Shown here: positions 22,469 to 33,642 of the stretch, one piece after another
How the letters are laid out: each line of letters begins with the position of its first letter
Position numbering within the stretch: the first letter of the stretch is position 1
From: Paraspadella gotoi
Taxonomy: Eukaryota; Chaetognatha
Length of the DNA stretch: 64,000 nucleotides
Direction: 5' to 3'
Assembly: GCA_051294375.1 (NCBI GenBank)
Contig: CM119267.1
Coordinates: forward strand, 3,097,344-3,161,343
Position numbers and translations under genes: made by a program
The notes under the pieces: model-generated
Database searches by the model: none
The model's input: the letters and a program-made list of their open reading frames with translations, nothing else
What the model was told of the DNA's origin: nothing

Positions 22469-25192
22469 CTACACTAAATGCCAAAGGAGCAAGAAGAACG
22501 AAATTATAATAATTATCAGGTGTTCAACTAAATAAAACTCGTTACTTTCTCTCTCAACATTTTTCCAAAAGTTTTCAACGGTCATTTTTAAATTGATTCT
22601 AATGTCTACAATATTGTAAGTTTTGAAATCGTGAGGTCGTTCGATTTCCTGTCGACAAAAGTAAAGAATTAAACTCAAAGGAAATATGTTATAAAAGACA
22701 GGAGCACGAGATTCGAACCCGTAGTCTAATATTTCGGAACGGACCGACCGTTGTTTTCTCTCGTCGTAAATATTCGATGAATATTTTATTTTCTCACGAT
22801 TTGGATTTCGAGAAAACGCTAAATATATAGACCAAGTGAAAAAAATTAATAGGGTTAAACAAGCTTTCGAAATTATTTTAGAAGATTTCCTGTTAAAAAA
22901 ACCGGCCGCGTGACTAAATACAAAAGCTGAAGGAGGTAAAGTGGAAATAAAAAGTACATAGTTATAATTCTCGCAAAGTATTATAGCCGCGTAAATATTT
23001 TTATGAAGATTACTCCATTCTGTTGCAGAATATTTATTATCATTTGTACTGTACCGCTTATTGCAGTTCAACTGTAGGCTTCGCAATAAATCTTTATTTT
23101 CGTTACCAACTTTCAAGTTTAATAGCAAAAATGTCGGAATGAATAAAACTAATGCGAATGAAATAAAGCTACTTTGATGAATGACGCGGCAAGTTCCATT
23201 TTCACTGGAAAAGAATCTGTTTATAACCGTGACCAGGACGGTACAAAAGTAAACAAATATCAAGCTTAATATTACTATCGGAAAGATTTCGAAAATGCGA
23301 GTAAAAGAATAAACTTGTGACTTTTTCTGCAAGATATTATTTTTTTGCTGTCGAAATTTTGAGCAATACGCTTGACTTTTATAGTTGTACCAGGAATAGC
23401 CTTTCTCTTTAAAAACGCACGGTCCATGTTCCTTTAACGAGTAACGCATAAGATGTTTTTTCATAAAAGCGAAGCCGTCTTCATACTCGAAAATTAAATA
23501 TATATCAGCGATTAATACAATTAGCACTAACAAAAAAGTCGAAAGGAGAAAAAAATATTTCCAAAAATATTTCGTCAAAAGTAAAATATTTAAGTAGTAA
23601 TAAAAACCCAAGCTCATCTCGATCAAAGCGAAATAAAGCAGAGTGGAATAATTAGGCAAAAGAATTTGATAATTTCCAAATTTCAAAACGGCGTGGGCCT
23701 TGGCCGATCTCAAAGGCGGGTTAATCTCGTCACGTGACTTTCCACTTCTGCGGTCGAATTGTTCCGGATCGACACAAGGATCGATCGAGATCGATCGATC
23801 CAAGTGGATTTCCGCTCGCGTCCACTTTTCCTTATCGATTAGTCCCTCGACTTTGAAACAATGGACGTCGAACTTTTTCGCCGACGAATTCCAAACGTTG
23901 GAATAAAACGCGAGTTCCGGGGTCAGATCAAATTCCAAATTGGCCAAACCCCAGTCGATCTTTTTAGTATCGACGTTCTTAAACGGATTTTTGCCCAAAT
24001 ATACAAAGTCTCTTATATTAAGATGTTTTTCTATTTGATAAAAAATCGAAATCCAAACGAGACTGAGCAGAATCGTCGTCAGGGATTGAAACGGTCTTAT
24101 TTGAATTCCCCAAGTTTTGCGAGGATGATTAAGACTTAACGTTTTCTTTAATAGTTCTATATACTGTTTAAAATCAGCGGGCGTGACTACTCGAAGTATA
24201 ACCAGCGGTGCTCCGAAAATGAAATAAGCGCAATTTCTTATCGATTTTACGTAGATAATGTACAAACATATAGAAGTTCCTAAACAGCCTTGCGCGATTC
24301 CGAGCAATAAACAGAATTTGCCGAAATTTGGATTTGACGCAAAAAATCTGGAAATTTGTAGATTTCTTTGAGTCGCGGTAACTTTGGAAAGACTCACAGT
24401 AGAAACGACGACGGATATAATGGACCAATAACTTGTTATTTTCCACGAACAGGCGTATTTGAGCCAATCGCCTTTCGAGGTTAAAACGGCGCACGAACAG
24501 GTTTCGTCAAGCCATTGGGCGGATCCGTTACGATTAAAAAGGATTAAAAATCCGTTTCTTCGACAAAATAAATCATCGCTTCCCACTCTCCCGACGCCCC
24601 ATGATTTGGCCTTATGATCAAACTGGTAGAAAAATAATGTTTCCAGTCCCTTGCGAAGCATCAAACATTGCGTAACGCACTGTTCCTGAGAGCCGCTAGT
24701 CCAATCCACCAATATGGCCGCCGTTTGCAGCAAAAGTTGCGGAAACGATTCCAAAATCGCGTGCATCAATGACATTGCGGCAATCACGTCGTTTTTCAAC
24801 GGTAAATATTTTCTGGCGTCCGACGTCGAACAGTCTTTACTGTCGATCGACAAGTCCCAGTTGAGCGGAGCTGATCCCATTCCCAAAATCATAAAGACGA
24901 TGACTATAGTTTTCTTCGTCCTCGACTTTGTTAATCTTGGATAATAATTCTTTCGTCGTCGCAAAATGGCGGATCCGTAAATTGTAGAGATGCAGCATTG
25001 CAACAGCACAACGAACAAAATGCTTTCGCCAATGACTCGAGTCAATCGCAGTTTGGACTTGCAATACGCAAGAGATGTCTTTAAATCTGTGGCCACGTCG
25101 AACGCTTCCAACATGACGGTTGCAATCACGATTGCGAATCGAAGCATCGTAATCTTAATCTTAAAACAAATAAAGTTTTTAAAATTGAGCAT
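22469..25192 (-). CDS. single-exon XK-related-like multi-pass membrane protein
   Basis: One uninterrupted 907-codon frame from ATG at 25190-25192 to TAG/TAA at 22469. The N-terminal 200 residues resemble XK/XKR proteins: EAFDVATDLKTSLAYC (cf. the FDxxTDxxxxxxY start) and HAILESFPQLLLQT (cf. the ESxPQLxLQ signature). Further hydrophobic segments include SIISVVVSTVSL, LLLGIAQGCLGTSICLYIIY, LTTILLSLVWISIFYQI, FFLLSTFLLVLIVLIADIYL, IFPIVILSLIFVYFCTVLV and SFALVLFIPTFLLLNL, so roughly a dozen membrane spans are likely. Known: XKR proteins are scramblase-related and usually 400-700 aa; this one is longer, with an extracellular-like loop rich in Cys/Asp (IDPCVDPEQFDRRS). Oddities: no introns and AT-rich codons beside GC3-rich, intron-rich neighbours. 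The XK relationship is inferred from short motifs; the C-terminal 600 residues are unrecognised. Confidence 0.75.
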   Translation of the reverse strand: MLNFKNFICFKIKITMLRFAIVIATVMLEAFDVATDLKTSLAYCKSKLRLTRVIGESILFVVLLQCCISTIYGSAILRRRKNYYPRLTKSRTKKTIVIVFMILGMGSAPLNWDLSIDSKDCSTSDARKYLPLKNDVIAAMSLMHAILESFPQLLLQTAAILVDWTSGSQEQCVTQCLMLRKGLETLFFYQFDHKAKSWGVGRVGSDDLFCRRNGFLILFNRNGSAQWLDETCSCAVLTSKGDWLKYACSWKITSYWSIISVVVSTVSLSKVTATQRNLQISRFFASNPNFGKFCLLLGIAQGCLGTSICLYIIYVKSIRNCAYFIFGAPLVILRVVTPADFKQYIELLKKTLSLNHPRKTWGIQIRPFQSLTTILLSLVWISIFYQIEKHLNIRDFVYLGKNPFKNVDTKKIDWGLANLEFDLTPELAFYSNVWNSSAKKFDVHCFKVEGLIDKEKWTRAEIHLDRSISIDPCVDPEQFDRRSGKSRDEINPPLRSAKAHAVLKFGNYQILLPNYSTLLYFALIEMSLGFYYYLNILLLTKYFWKYFFLLSTFLLVLIVLIADIYLIFEYEDGFAFMKKHLMRYSLKEHGPCVFKEKGYSWYNYKSQAYCSKFRQQKNNILQKKSQVYSFTRIFEIFPIVILSLIFVYFCTVLVTVINRFFSSENGTCRVIHQSSFISFALVLFIPTFLLLNLKVGNENKDLLRSLQLNCNKRYSTNDNKYSATEWSNLHKNIYAAIILCENYNYVLFISTLPPSAFVFSHAAGFFNRKSSKIISKACLTLLIFFTWSIYLAFSRNPNREKIKYSSNIYDERKQRSVRSEILDYGFESRAPVFYNIFPLSLILYFCRQEIERPHDFKTYNIVDIRINLKMTVENFWKNVERESNEFYLVEHLIIIIISFFLLLWHLV

Positions 25193-25439
25193 AATAGAAA
25201 ATACATTCTTTTTAACTAGTTCATAATTAAATTTCTAAAATATGATGTGGGCTTCTATTTCGCAACGCAGCAACAGCCTAAACCGACATAAAACTAATCG
25301 CGTCTTGTCACGTCCGAGGGACTAACGAATGAAAGTATGAAGGAATGAAAGAAAGAACGAAAGAAGGAATGAAAGAAAGACGGAATGAAAGAAATAAGGA
25401 ACGAAAGAAAGAAGGAATGAAAGAATTAAACCGGCGTCT

Positions 25440-25830
25440 CTAACTATAATTTGGTAAGAGGCAATCGAACATCATCAGCAGAGTGGGAAACCAATCCCAA
25501 GTAATTATCAAAAAGAAAAAGAAAGCGAAAAAAAGAAGGGAAAGCAGAAGACTGCAGAAGAAAGCAGAAGAAAGCAGAAGATCGAACATCATCAGCAGAG
25601 TGGGAAACCAATCTCAAGCTAATTATCAAAAAGAAAAAGAAAGCGAAAAAGAAAGCAGAGAAAAGAAGAAGACTGCAGAAGAAAGCAGAAAAAAGCAGAA
25701 CCGATCGAATATCATCAGCCGAGTGGCAAAACCAATCTTTATTAATTATTAAAAAGAAAAAGAAAGCGAAAAAGAAAGCAGAGAAAAGCAGAAGACTGCA
25801 GAAGAAAGCAGAAGAAGGAAGGTGGATCTA
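25440..25830 (+). repeat. tandem repeat of about 125 bp, three units
   Basis: Three copies of CGAACATCATCAGCAGAGTG followed by GGAAACCAATC, AATTATCAAAAAGAAAAAGA and GAAAGCAGAAGACTGCAGAA, starting near 25466, 25581 and 25704. Confidence 0.85.
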
Positions 25831-25959
25831 CGACTCGTTGAATCACTAGTATGAGTTGTCGGGCATTGAAATAATTTTCATTAGCCGATAAGCAAGACAT
25901 TTTCTGTCGCGACTCGATGGCTCATTGAGTCAATTCAATGAGTAATACCGTCAAGACCA

Positions 25960-26188
25960 TTACGTACCGAGATCGATCCCCAATAGTACCGAGATCGATA
26001 CCCAATTGTACCGGGATCGATCCCCAATTGTACCGGGATCGATCCCCAATTGTACCGAGATCGATCTCCAATTGTACCGGGATCGATCCCCAATTGTACC
26101 GAAATCGATCCCCAATTGTACCGAGATCGATCCCCAATTGAACCGAGATCGTTCCCCAATTGTACCGGGATCGATCCCCAATGGTACA
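25960..26188 (+). repeat. 22-bp satellite, ten units
   Basis: Unit GAGATCGATCCCCAATTGTA plus CC, repeated about ten times with small changes at the GAGA/GGGA position. Because 22 is not a multiple of 3 and the unit lacks stops, several frames on both strands stay open; these are not genes. Confidence 0.95.
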
Positions 26189-26593
26189 AGGCCTACGGGA
26201 TAAGTCAGGACGGCCGTAAACCGCCTTGGGGGCGTGGAAAACCCTCAAGCCTTGTTCCAAGCCCATGACCCGTTCCAAGGCTGCTAGAGGGGGTTAAAGA
26301 AGTTGCGGATAGAACTCTTCAGCACACTTAGCGCCTTATCCACACATATATGCTGCACTGCTGCAGGCCGGTTACCTGGTTACCCAATTCGTCCCACGTA
26401 ACTTTAGAAGCTCCACCGGACAAGAACCGGCGTGCAAGAAACACTGACGTTATTTTATTTTTTTTTGCCACCAAGAGCGAGTTGAATAGTTGGTGCATTT
26501 TAATCAACTACGTTTCGTTAGACAACCTTACCCATCGCAATTAACCTTACCTTTGCCAACCGATCTTCCCTTACCCTTCCCTCTATTCCTCAC

Positions 26594-26878
26594 CCATTTA
26601 TCGCCAAAAACGGCGGCGGCGGCGGCGTTGGATAATCCCACGGCGCCATCGGCTAACGCGGACGACGCCGTCGAGGGATCCCGGGTTCGAGTCCAGAGCG
26701 TCGTCGCGTCCACGAAGACGATTTTGTTTCTCTCCTCGAAATTTCTGTCGACGAAAAATCTCATCGTCGTCTCGTTGTCGAAATCGTCGTTGTAGTCGTC
26801 GTCGTTGGCGGTCTCGACGTCGGCGTCGATGTCGGCCAAGTCGATCAAAGCGTCGGTCAAATTCTTCGTCGAATTCAT
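26594..26878 (-). CDS. putative first coding exon, acidic N-terminus with N-glycosylation sites
   Basis: ATG at 26876-26878 opens MNSTKNLTDALIDLADIDAD and then an acidic stretch ANDDDYNDDFDNETTMRFF and a later Ala-rich GLSNAAAAAVFGDKW before a GTGAGG donor (phase 0). Sequons NST, NLT and NET suggest an extracellular or lumenal N-terminus. There is no signal peptide, so if membrane-bound it may use the first helix encoded at 22322-22196, whose entry phase fits. GC3-rich codons support coding. Linking it to the downstream exons is inference. Confidence 0.45.
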
Positions 26879-27957
26879 GACTTTGTCGGTCAAATTGTTT
26901 TTTTTTTTGTTTTTTTTGTTTTTTTTTTTTGTCGGCGAAGTTCGTTAGGAGGAGTATTTTAATATCAAATTGTTCAATTTATTTCCTGATATTTAATCGT
27001 CAGTTGATATATAAATATATATATCGATAATTGATTAATGGAAAGAGAGAGAATGATTAATTAATAAAACCGTAGCGTACTGTAGCAGTAGCGCCATGTT
27101 ACAGGCGTGTTAATCGACTCCGCAAACTGCAAGATTTGGAACCGGGATAAACCCGTCGGAGATGCGAATGTAATTTGCATCCGGCTGTCAACGAATTGTT
27201 GGATTTTAATTCACTGATTAATAATTGATATAGTTCTAAACGATTACAATATATAAGCGAGCATTTGAAAAAATATACATATAACTTTTAACTAAATGCG
27301 CTTCGTTGTAATTTTATTTTTTGGATTATATAGAAATTTGGTTTTGTCGTTTTTTAGCAGCGAGTGTTGGAGCTCGATTGACTGAGCGTGGATTCAAATG
27401 TGGCGAAGGCGAACGAAGCGAAGTGAACAAAAAAAAGGTCAACCATTAATGACGGTTTTTGGGGCTCTATTTTCCCAGAACGCCCCATTTTATCTTAAAT
27501 TCGAAATCAGGTCAATTTTTTTTAGTTAATATTTAGGATAGAGATGAGGATTAAGGATGAAGGTTAGGGATAAGGGATGAGGGTTAGTGTTAGGGTTAAT
27601 TTTAAGGATTTGCTTCTAAGTTTAAGATTAAACTCGACAAAAAAAAGAGCCGTTTTTTTATTTTTCAAAATTCGCCCGTCATTCCACCGACCTAAATCCA
27701 CCCAAATTCAATTCGCGGAATTTATTTGTTTACTTTTTTAACTTTTTAATTTTTGTTTTTCGTTTTTTGTTTTTATTTTGTTATTTTTTTAATTCCTCAA
27801 AAAAAATTGACCTCGTCGTCCGATCTTTTTTTTTTTTGGCCTTTCCCAACAGTAAAGCTTACCACAAGGCTGACCACAAGGCTAACCACAAGGCTAACCA
27901 TAAGGCTGACCATAAGTGACCACTCACCAAAGCACGACTAAAAGGCCAACATATTTT

Positions 27958-28135
27958 GAGTTGAGTATGTCGGTATGTCTGTCTGTCGGTCTGTCCCACT
28001 TACATTAAAAATGCACATAATTTGCCTATACTGCTATAGTTAGTTGTTCATTTGTTAAGACAGAAAAAAACTTAAATCTAAGGGACTGCTAGCGCCGCCT
28101 TCAGGAATTCCTAAAACTATAAAGAATAAAATCTT
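27958..28135 (+). repeat. family B repeat, hairpin-less copy
   Basis: Contains GGTCTGTCCCACTTACATTA, TTGTTCATTTGTTAAGACAG and CTAGCGCCGCCTTCAGGAAT, all family B landmarks, without the terminal palindrome. Confidence 0.7.
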
Positions 28136-29944
28136 TTTACCCCAAAAAATAGACGTCGTCGTCGTCGTCGTCGTCGTCTTTGTTGTTGTTGTTATCGTCG
28201 TAAAATTGCTTCAAAAAAGAAAAAAGGGTCGTGGATGAGAAGCGAAGATAAATTTAAAATTCATGAATCGATTTCGACTCTAGATTCGCCGCTGGAGACG
28301 AAACGACTTTCCACGTTCATCCAATCAATTTATATCTCATCAACTCATCTTCTCGGTTCAACTTCTTATTTCTTACACTTCTATACAAATCGCCCTTCTC
28401 ATACCCTCGTCTCCTTTCTCATCCTCTCATCTCTTGTCATTTCTCAACAAATCTCCCATCTCAACCTCTCATTTCATGACTGAATTAATCTTCCTTCTCA
28501 TGCGTTCATCCCTTCATTTTGTCTCATCTTCTAACTTTTCTATTTCCTTCTTTCTTCTTCATCTAAACTCATCTCTACTCAACCTCTCAGATCAATTCCT
28601 CATCATCGTCTGGAGATGAATAGAGATGAATAGAGATGAATAGAGTTGAATAGAGATGAATAGAGACGATCTCCATCAGCGTGTAAACTGTTTTGAGTGC
28701 GAATCTCGCGTGCGACTCCCAGTTTGTCTGCGTGCGAGTAGGACGCGGGACGTCAACGACGACGACGACGACGCGTCCGTGGTTGCGTGGCGACGCGCCA
28801 TCCGATGCTCATAGGCGCCGTTTCTAAGAGATCGCGCGTGAGGGAACCGGGGCGCGCGCACACACGAGGTACACGCGCGCTCGCACGTGGTCGACACGCG
28901 CTCTTCGTTTTTATTTCCGGTCGAAGTGAAAATCAGTCGAGCGAAAAAAAAATCTTTTATGAAATTTTGATCGGGGATTAAATTTTTTTTCCTCAATTTT
29001 TTATTTGGTATATTTTGTGATTTTTTGCTTTTTTTTTGCTATGGCGTCTGAATTTTGTGAAAAAAAAAATCTTAACAGAAAATGAAAAACAGAATTCAGG
29101 TTTAAGTAACAATAAATGCGCTTCGTAAACAAAATATTAACTACCAATCGCACATTCACAATTCCATTATCTCTTGGTAATCTCAATTATTTTAAACCTA
29201 AAGTAAAACAACCCAATAGCAAAAAGAAATTAAAAAAAAAATATCACTTTGTTTTAAAAATCTGTCCAAAACAAAAAATGACTACGATAAAAATTGTAGA
29301 TTAATATTAAAGAATTTAGTTTTTTTATTTTGACAACAACAATGAAACAAAAAATGAAAAATAAACAAACAAACATCAAAATAATAAACTATGTACTATA
29401 ATAAAAAAACCTTAAAATTTAAAGATTTAGCCTTGAATTTTAACAAGGACTTTTTTTCTCCACGAATCGCGATCGACCGAAAATAATTAAGGCGAAACAA
29501 ATTCACAACTCAATGGAAACACTTGGTCCGTCCGTCCGTCTGTCCCACTTACGTTTAAATGCGCTTCACTTGGGTAGTACTGAGTCATTTAATTATTAGT
29601 TTTAATTATTAGTACGATGAGACTCTTTTGGCGCATATGGCTGAATACTATACAGTGTATGCTTTACAGTATACAGTGTATAGTTCTAAGGTCACGTGAT
29701 CGCTGTGAATTTGAGTCAATGCAAAGAACTGAGGTAATACTGAGCTATACATTTAAATACGTAACAGGAAGCTAATGTATCTGGTGGTCACGTGATATCT
29801 TCAGAACGCAATCACGTGAATATAACGTTAAGAACTGCGGAGAAACTAAAAAGTCTAAATGGACTTTTCGCTTCTTGTAATTTTTACTTAGGAATCTAAG
29901 AGAGTATTTCTCAGAAATCTAAGTTTCCTTTGAAAAGAAAAAAG

Positions 29945-30245
29945 AACGGTAATTCCAATGTGTTGCACCGCAGTGACTTTATTTTCACATGATATGACAT
30001 GACATGACTAAAAAACTTTCTTAGCTCGTGTATTTATGAAATGCACAGCATCCAAATATCGTCTTTTATTCCTTATAGTTTTAGGATTTCCTGAAGGCGG
30101 CGCGAGCAGTCCCTTAGATCTTAACAAATGAGCAATTAACTATGGGCAATGTAAGTAGGAGAGGCCGACGGACAGACATACCGACAGACCGACCGAATAG
30201 TGACTTATAGAGTTATTCGCGAGTACTCGCGGCGCAACTAAAAAT
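29945..30245 (-). repeat. palindrome-bearing repeat family B, long copy
   Basis: Co-linear with 9315-9645 from AACGGTAATTCCAATGTG through GGCGGCGCGAGCAGTCCCTT to the hairpin TTCGCGAGTACTCGCGGCGC. Confidence 0.75.
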
Positions 30246-30359
30246 GAAGAAAAAAAAAGGAAAGGAAAAAAAGAGAAAAAATCGATTTGACCGAAAGTCT
30301 TGTGGTCGACCCCCTGACGTCTTTGCGATTGAAACCGCTGTAAGAAGACGCTCCCCGGT

Positions 30360-30487
<128 letters not shown>

Positions 30488-30579
30488 TAGAACAGCGGGA
30501 GTGATCAGAGATGCTATCAAGAGGGGATGGCAACTGCAGGGGTGGAATCAGATTGTTTGTCCTTTCTTCGATGACGTCA

Positions 30580-31770
30580 TTAATTCCGGGTTTTTCTTTT
30601 CTTTTCTTTTCTTCCTTTTATTTTTTTTCCTCCTTTTTCCTCCTTTTCTTTTCTTTCCTCATTATCTTTCCTTTCCTCTTTTTTCCTTCTTTTCTTTTCT
30701 TTTTAATTTTCTTTCCTTACCTCATTTTTTTCTTTTCTTTCCCCTTTACCTCCTTTTCTTTTCTTTCTTCCTTTTTCCACATTTTTTTCTTTCCTCCTTA
30801 CATTTTTTTTCCTTTCCTCATTTTCCTCCTTTTTTTTTCTTTCCTCGTTTTCCTCATTTTCTTTCCTCCTTTTTCCACAATTCTTTTCTATCCTCTTTTT
30901 ATTTTCTTTCCACCTTTACTTTTCTTTCATTTTTCTCATTTTATTTTCTTTTTCTTTCCACCTTATTTTAAACTTTTCATTCTCCCTTTGTTTTTCTCTT
31001 TTCCTTTCTCACAAAGTTCTCCTTTACCCTTTTTCCCTTTTCTTTCTTAACTTTCTCCTTTGTTTTTTAATTTTTCCTCCTTTTCCTTTGCTTCCTCCCC
31101 TTTTCTTTTTTTGTCTTCTCCTTTGCTTCCTCCCCTTTTCTTTCTTTGTCTTCTCCTTTGTTTCCTCCCCTTTTCTTTCTTTGACTTCTCTTTGTTTCCT
31201 CCCTTTTTCTTTGTTTCCTCCCCTTTTCTTTCTTTGTCTTCTCCTTTGTTTCCTCCCCTTTTCTTTCTTTGTCTTCTCTTTGTTTCCTCCCCTTTTCTTT
31301 CTTTGTCTTCTCTTTTTTTCCTCTCTCTTTTCTTGTTTCCTCCCCTTTTCTTTCTTTGTCTCTCCTTTGTTTCCTCCCCTTTTCTTTCTTTGTCTTCTCT
31401 TTGTTTCCTCCCTTTTCTTTCTTTGTCTTCTCTTTGTTTCCTCCCTTTTCTTTCTTTGTTTCTCTTTGTTTCCTCCCTTTTCTCTCTTTGTCTTCTCCTT
31501 TGTTTCCTCCCTTTTCTCTCTTTGTCTTCTCCTTTGTTTCCTCCCCTTTTCTTTCTTTGTCTTCTCTTTGTTTCCTTACCTTTTCTTTCTTTGTCTTCTC
31601 TTTGTTTCCTCCCCTTTTCTTTCTTTGTCTTCTCTTTGTTTCCTCCCTTTTCTTTCTTTGTCTTCTCTCTTTGTTTCCTCCCCTTTTCTCTCTTTGTCTT
31701 CTCCTTTGTTTCCTCACCTTTTCTCTCTTTGTCTTCTCCTTTGTTTCCTCCCCTTTTCTTTACCTCATTT
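30580..31770 (+). repeat. 1.2-kb polypyrimidine tract with tandem structure
   Basis: Almost only T and C on the plus strand. From about 31080 it resolves into roughly 17-20 units of TTTGTTTCCTCCCCTTTTCT followed by TTCTTTGTCTTCTCC, with unit lengths of about 35-40 bp. It drives long spurious frames (Phe/Leu/Ser on plus; Lys/Glu/Arg on minus). Confidence 0.9.
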
Positions 31771-32026
31771 CATTCCCTCCAAATTTATCTCCTTCTCCTC
31801 GGTCCTCCGCAGACATTCTCCTAATTAGTCTCGACTCTTTCCTCATCGCCGTTTCCGCCCCTCCCCCCACCGCCCCCCTCCGCCCCCCATCGCCCCTCTC
31901 CGCCCCCCAACCGCCCCTTCACGTCTCCTCCTTTTCTCTATTAATCTTTTCTCTCGCTTCTACTTTTTTTTTTTTAATCAGTCAACGACGTAATAGAAAA
32001 CCCGTCAGAATGTCGCTAGATACCAT

Positions 32027-32135
<109 letters not shown>

Positions 32136-32804
32136 CTTTTTATTTTATCTCTTCGAATTCTATAAAATTATAATGAATAATATAAATAATAATTCTTCGA
32201 GTCGTTTAGCATATTTTGATTCTACATATTTTGTTCCCCTTTGCCTTTGGTTTTGATTAAATTCAATTAATTCTTTTACTTTTTGCTACCCTTTTCTTTT
32301 TTTTTAAATTTTCATATTTTGTTATAGAGGGTTTCTAAAAAAACATTTTTATTAACACTTTTATAAATTCTAATATTTTTAAATACCCCCCATTATTTTT
32401 TTTTAAATATAAAAATTCCTCACAATAATTTGATAATTATTTTCTTGTCCGAAAAACGATGGAATAACCTCAATTTTCGCCATTTTTTTAAACAATTATT
32501 ATTATTATTATTTATTATTTGTTCACTCATGTGATTTCTAAATTTCATCTTTCTTTTCAATCATTTTTTTCATTTTTTCTCTCATCAGATATTTTTTCGT
32601 CGTCGCCTTCCGGTTTTCGATTCGGCCTTTTCATTTCTTTGGCCTTTCGATTCTAGTGGCCTCTTGACTCGATCGGCCTCTTAAAACTCATTTGGCCTCT
32701 CAACGCGAACAACATTAACCATCAAGACCTTTTCTCATTTACTTTTGTATCGCACTGCAAGTCACACGGCTGTACTTTCCGATCGGTACTTCTTTGCGAT
32801 CGGA

Positions 32805-32970
32805 TCTACTTTCCAATCCGCTCTACTTTCCAATCCGCTCTACTTTCGGATCGACTCTACTTTCCAATCCGCTCTACTTTCCAATCCGCTCTACTTTCGG
32901 ATCGACTCTACTTTCCAATCCGCTCTACTTTCCGATCGGCTCTACTTTCCAATCCGCTCTACTTTCCAAT
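32805..32970 (+). repeat. 17-bp minisatellite
   Basis: Alternating CTCTACTTTCCAATCCG and CTCTACTTTCGGATCGA units, about ten in all. Confidence 0.85.
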
Positions 32971-33642
32971 AAGCCTCACGTCCCAATTAGCTCGACGCTT
33001 CAGTCTTTATTTTACGCGATCTTTCCATCATCTGCTTTTTCTCCATCAACTTCCGTTTCGCTTTATCTCCATCATTATCGACTCCTTCGCCTTCAACATC
33101 ATTTTTAGGTCGAAATTCTCTCCTTAATTTCATCCTCTGATTTGACCTTCTCACCGCGCGATTTCCGCTTCTCACTTTTCTTATTTCCGCTTCCAACCAT
33201 TCGACGCGACTTGCTTCAAATTCTCTCGGGGGGGGGAAAAAAAACCCAATTATATTTTTCGTGAGAAATGAGAAAACGAAAGAAGAAGTGAGAAATTAAT
33301 TTTAAACTTCGTACAAAAAGTAAACCAATGAACAAAATAAAATTCGATAGCGAAATTTCGATGTCGCCGATTACGAGGACGACGACGACGACGACGACGA
33401 CGAATCGATCTACGACGATCGATCGATTGATACTTCGAGATCTGGTTGCCATGACGACCTTTGTTTTCGATAAACCGACTTCGCTCGTTCCTTCATCTCT
33501 CCGCTCCATCAAACTGTTCGTCGCTCCTCTATTGATCTTTTCCGCTCCAGCGTTAGATTAAGAAAACTCCACTCCCGCCTGGACACTTCCGAGGAAGGGG
33601 TTGGAGGCGGAGACGGACCAGAGGGCGGCGCAGGATCGAAGG

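Noticed and set aside
25922-26278. Several overlapping frames with SRYNWGSIPVQL-like repeats
   Set aside because: All arise from the 22-bp satellite, open on both strands without a start or homology.
28676-28996. 106-aa minus-strand Arg/Ser-rich frame and GC-rich patch
   Set aside because: No splice-consistent start, GTC repeat in the middle, no recognisable domain; may be a promoter but that is not shown by sequence.
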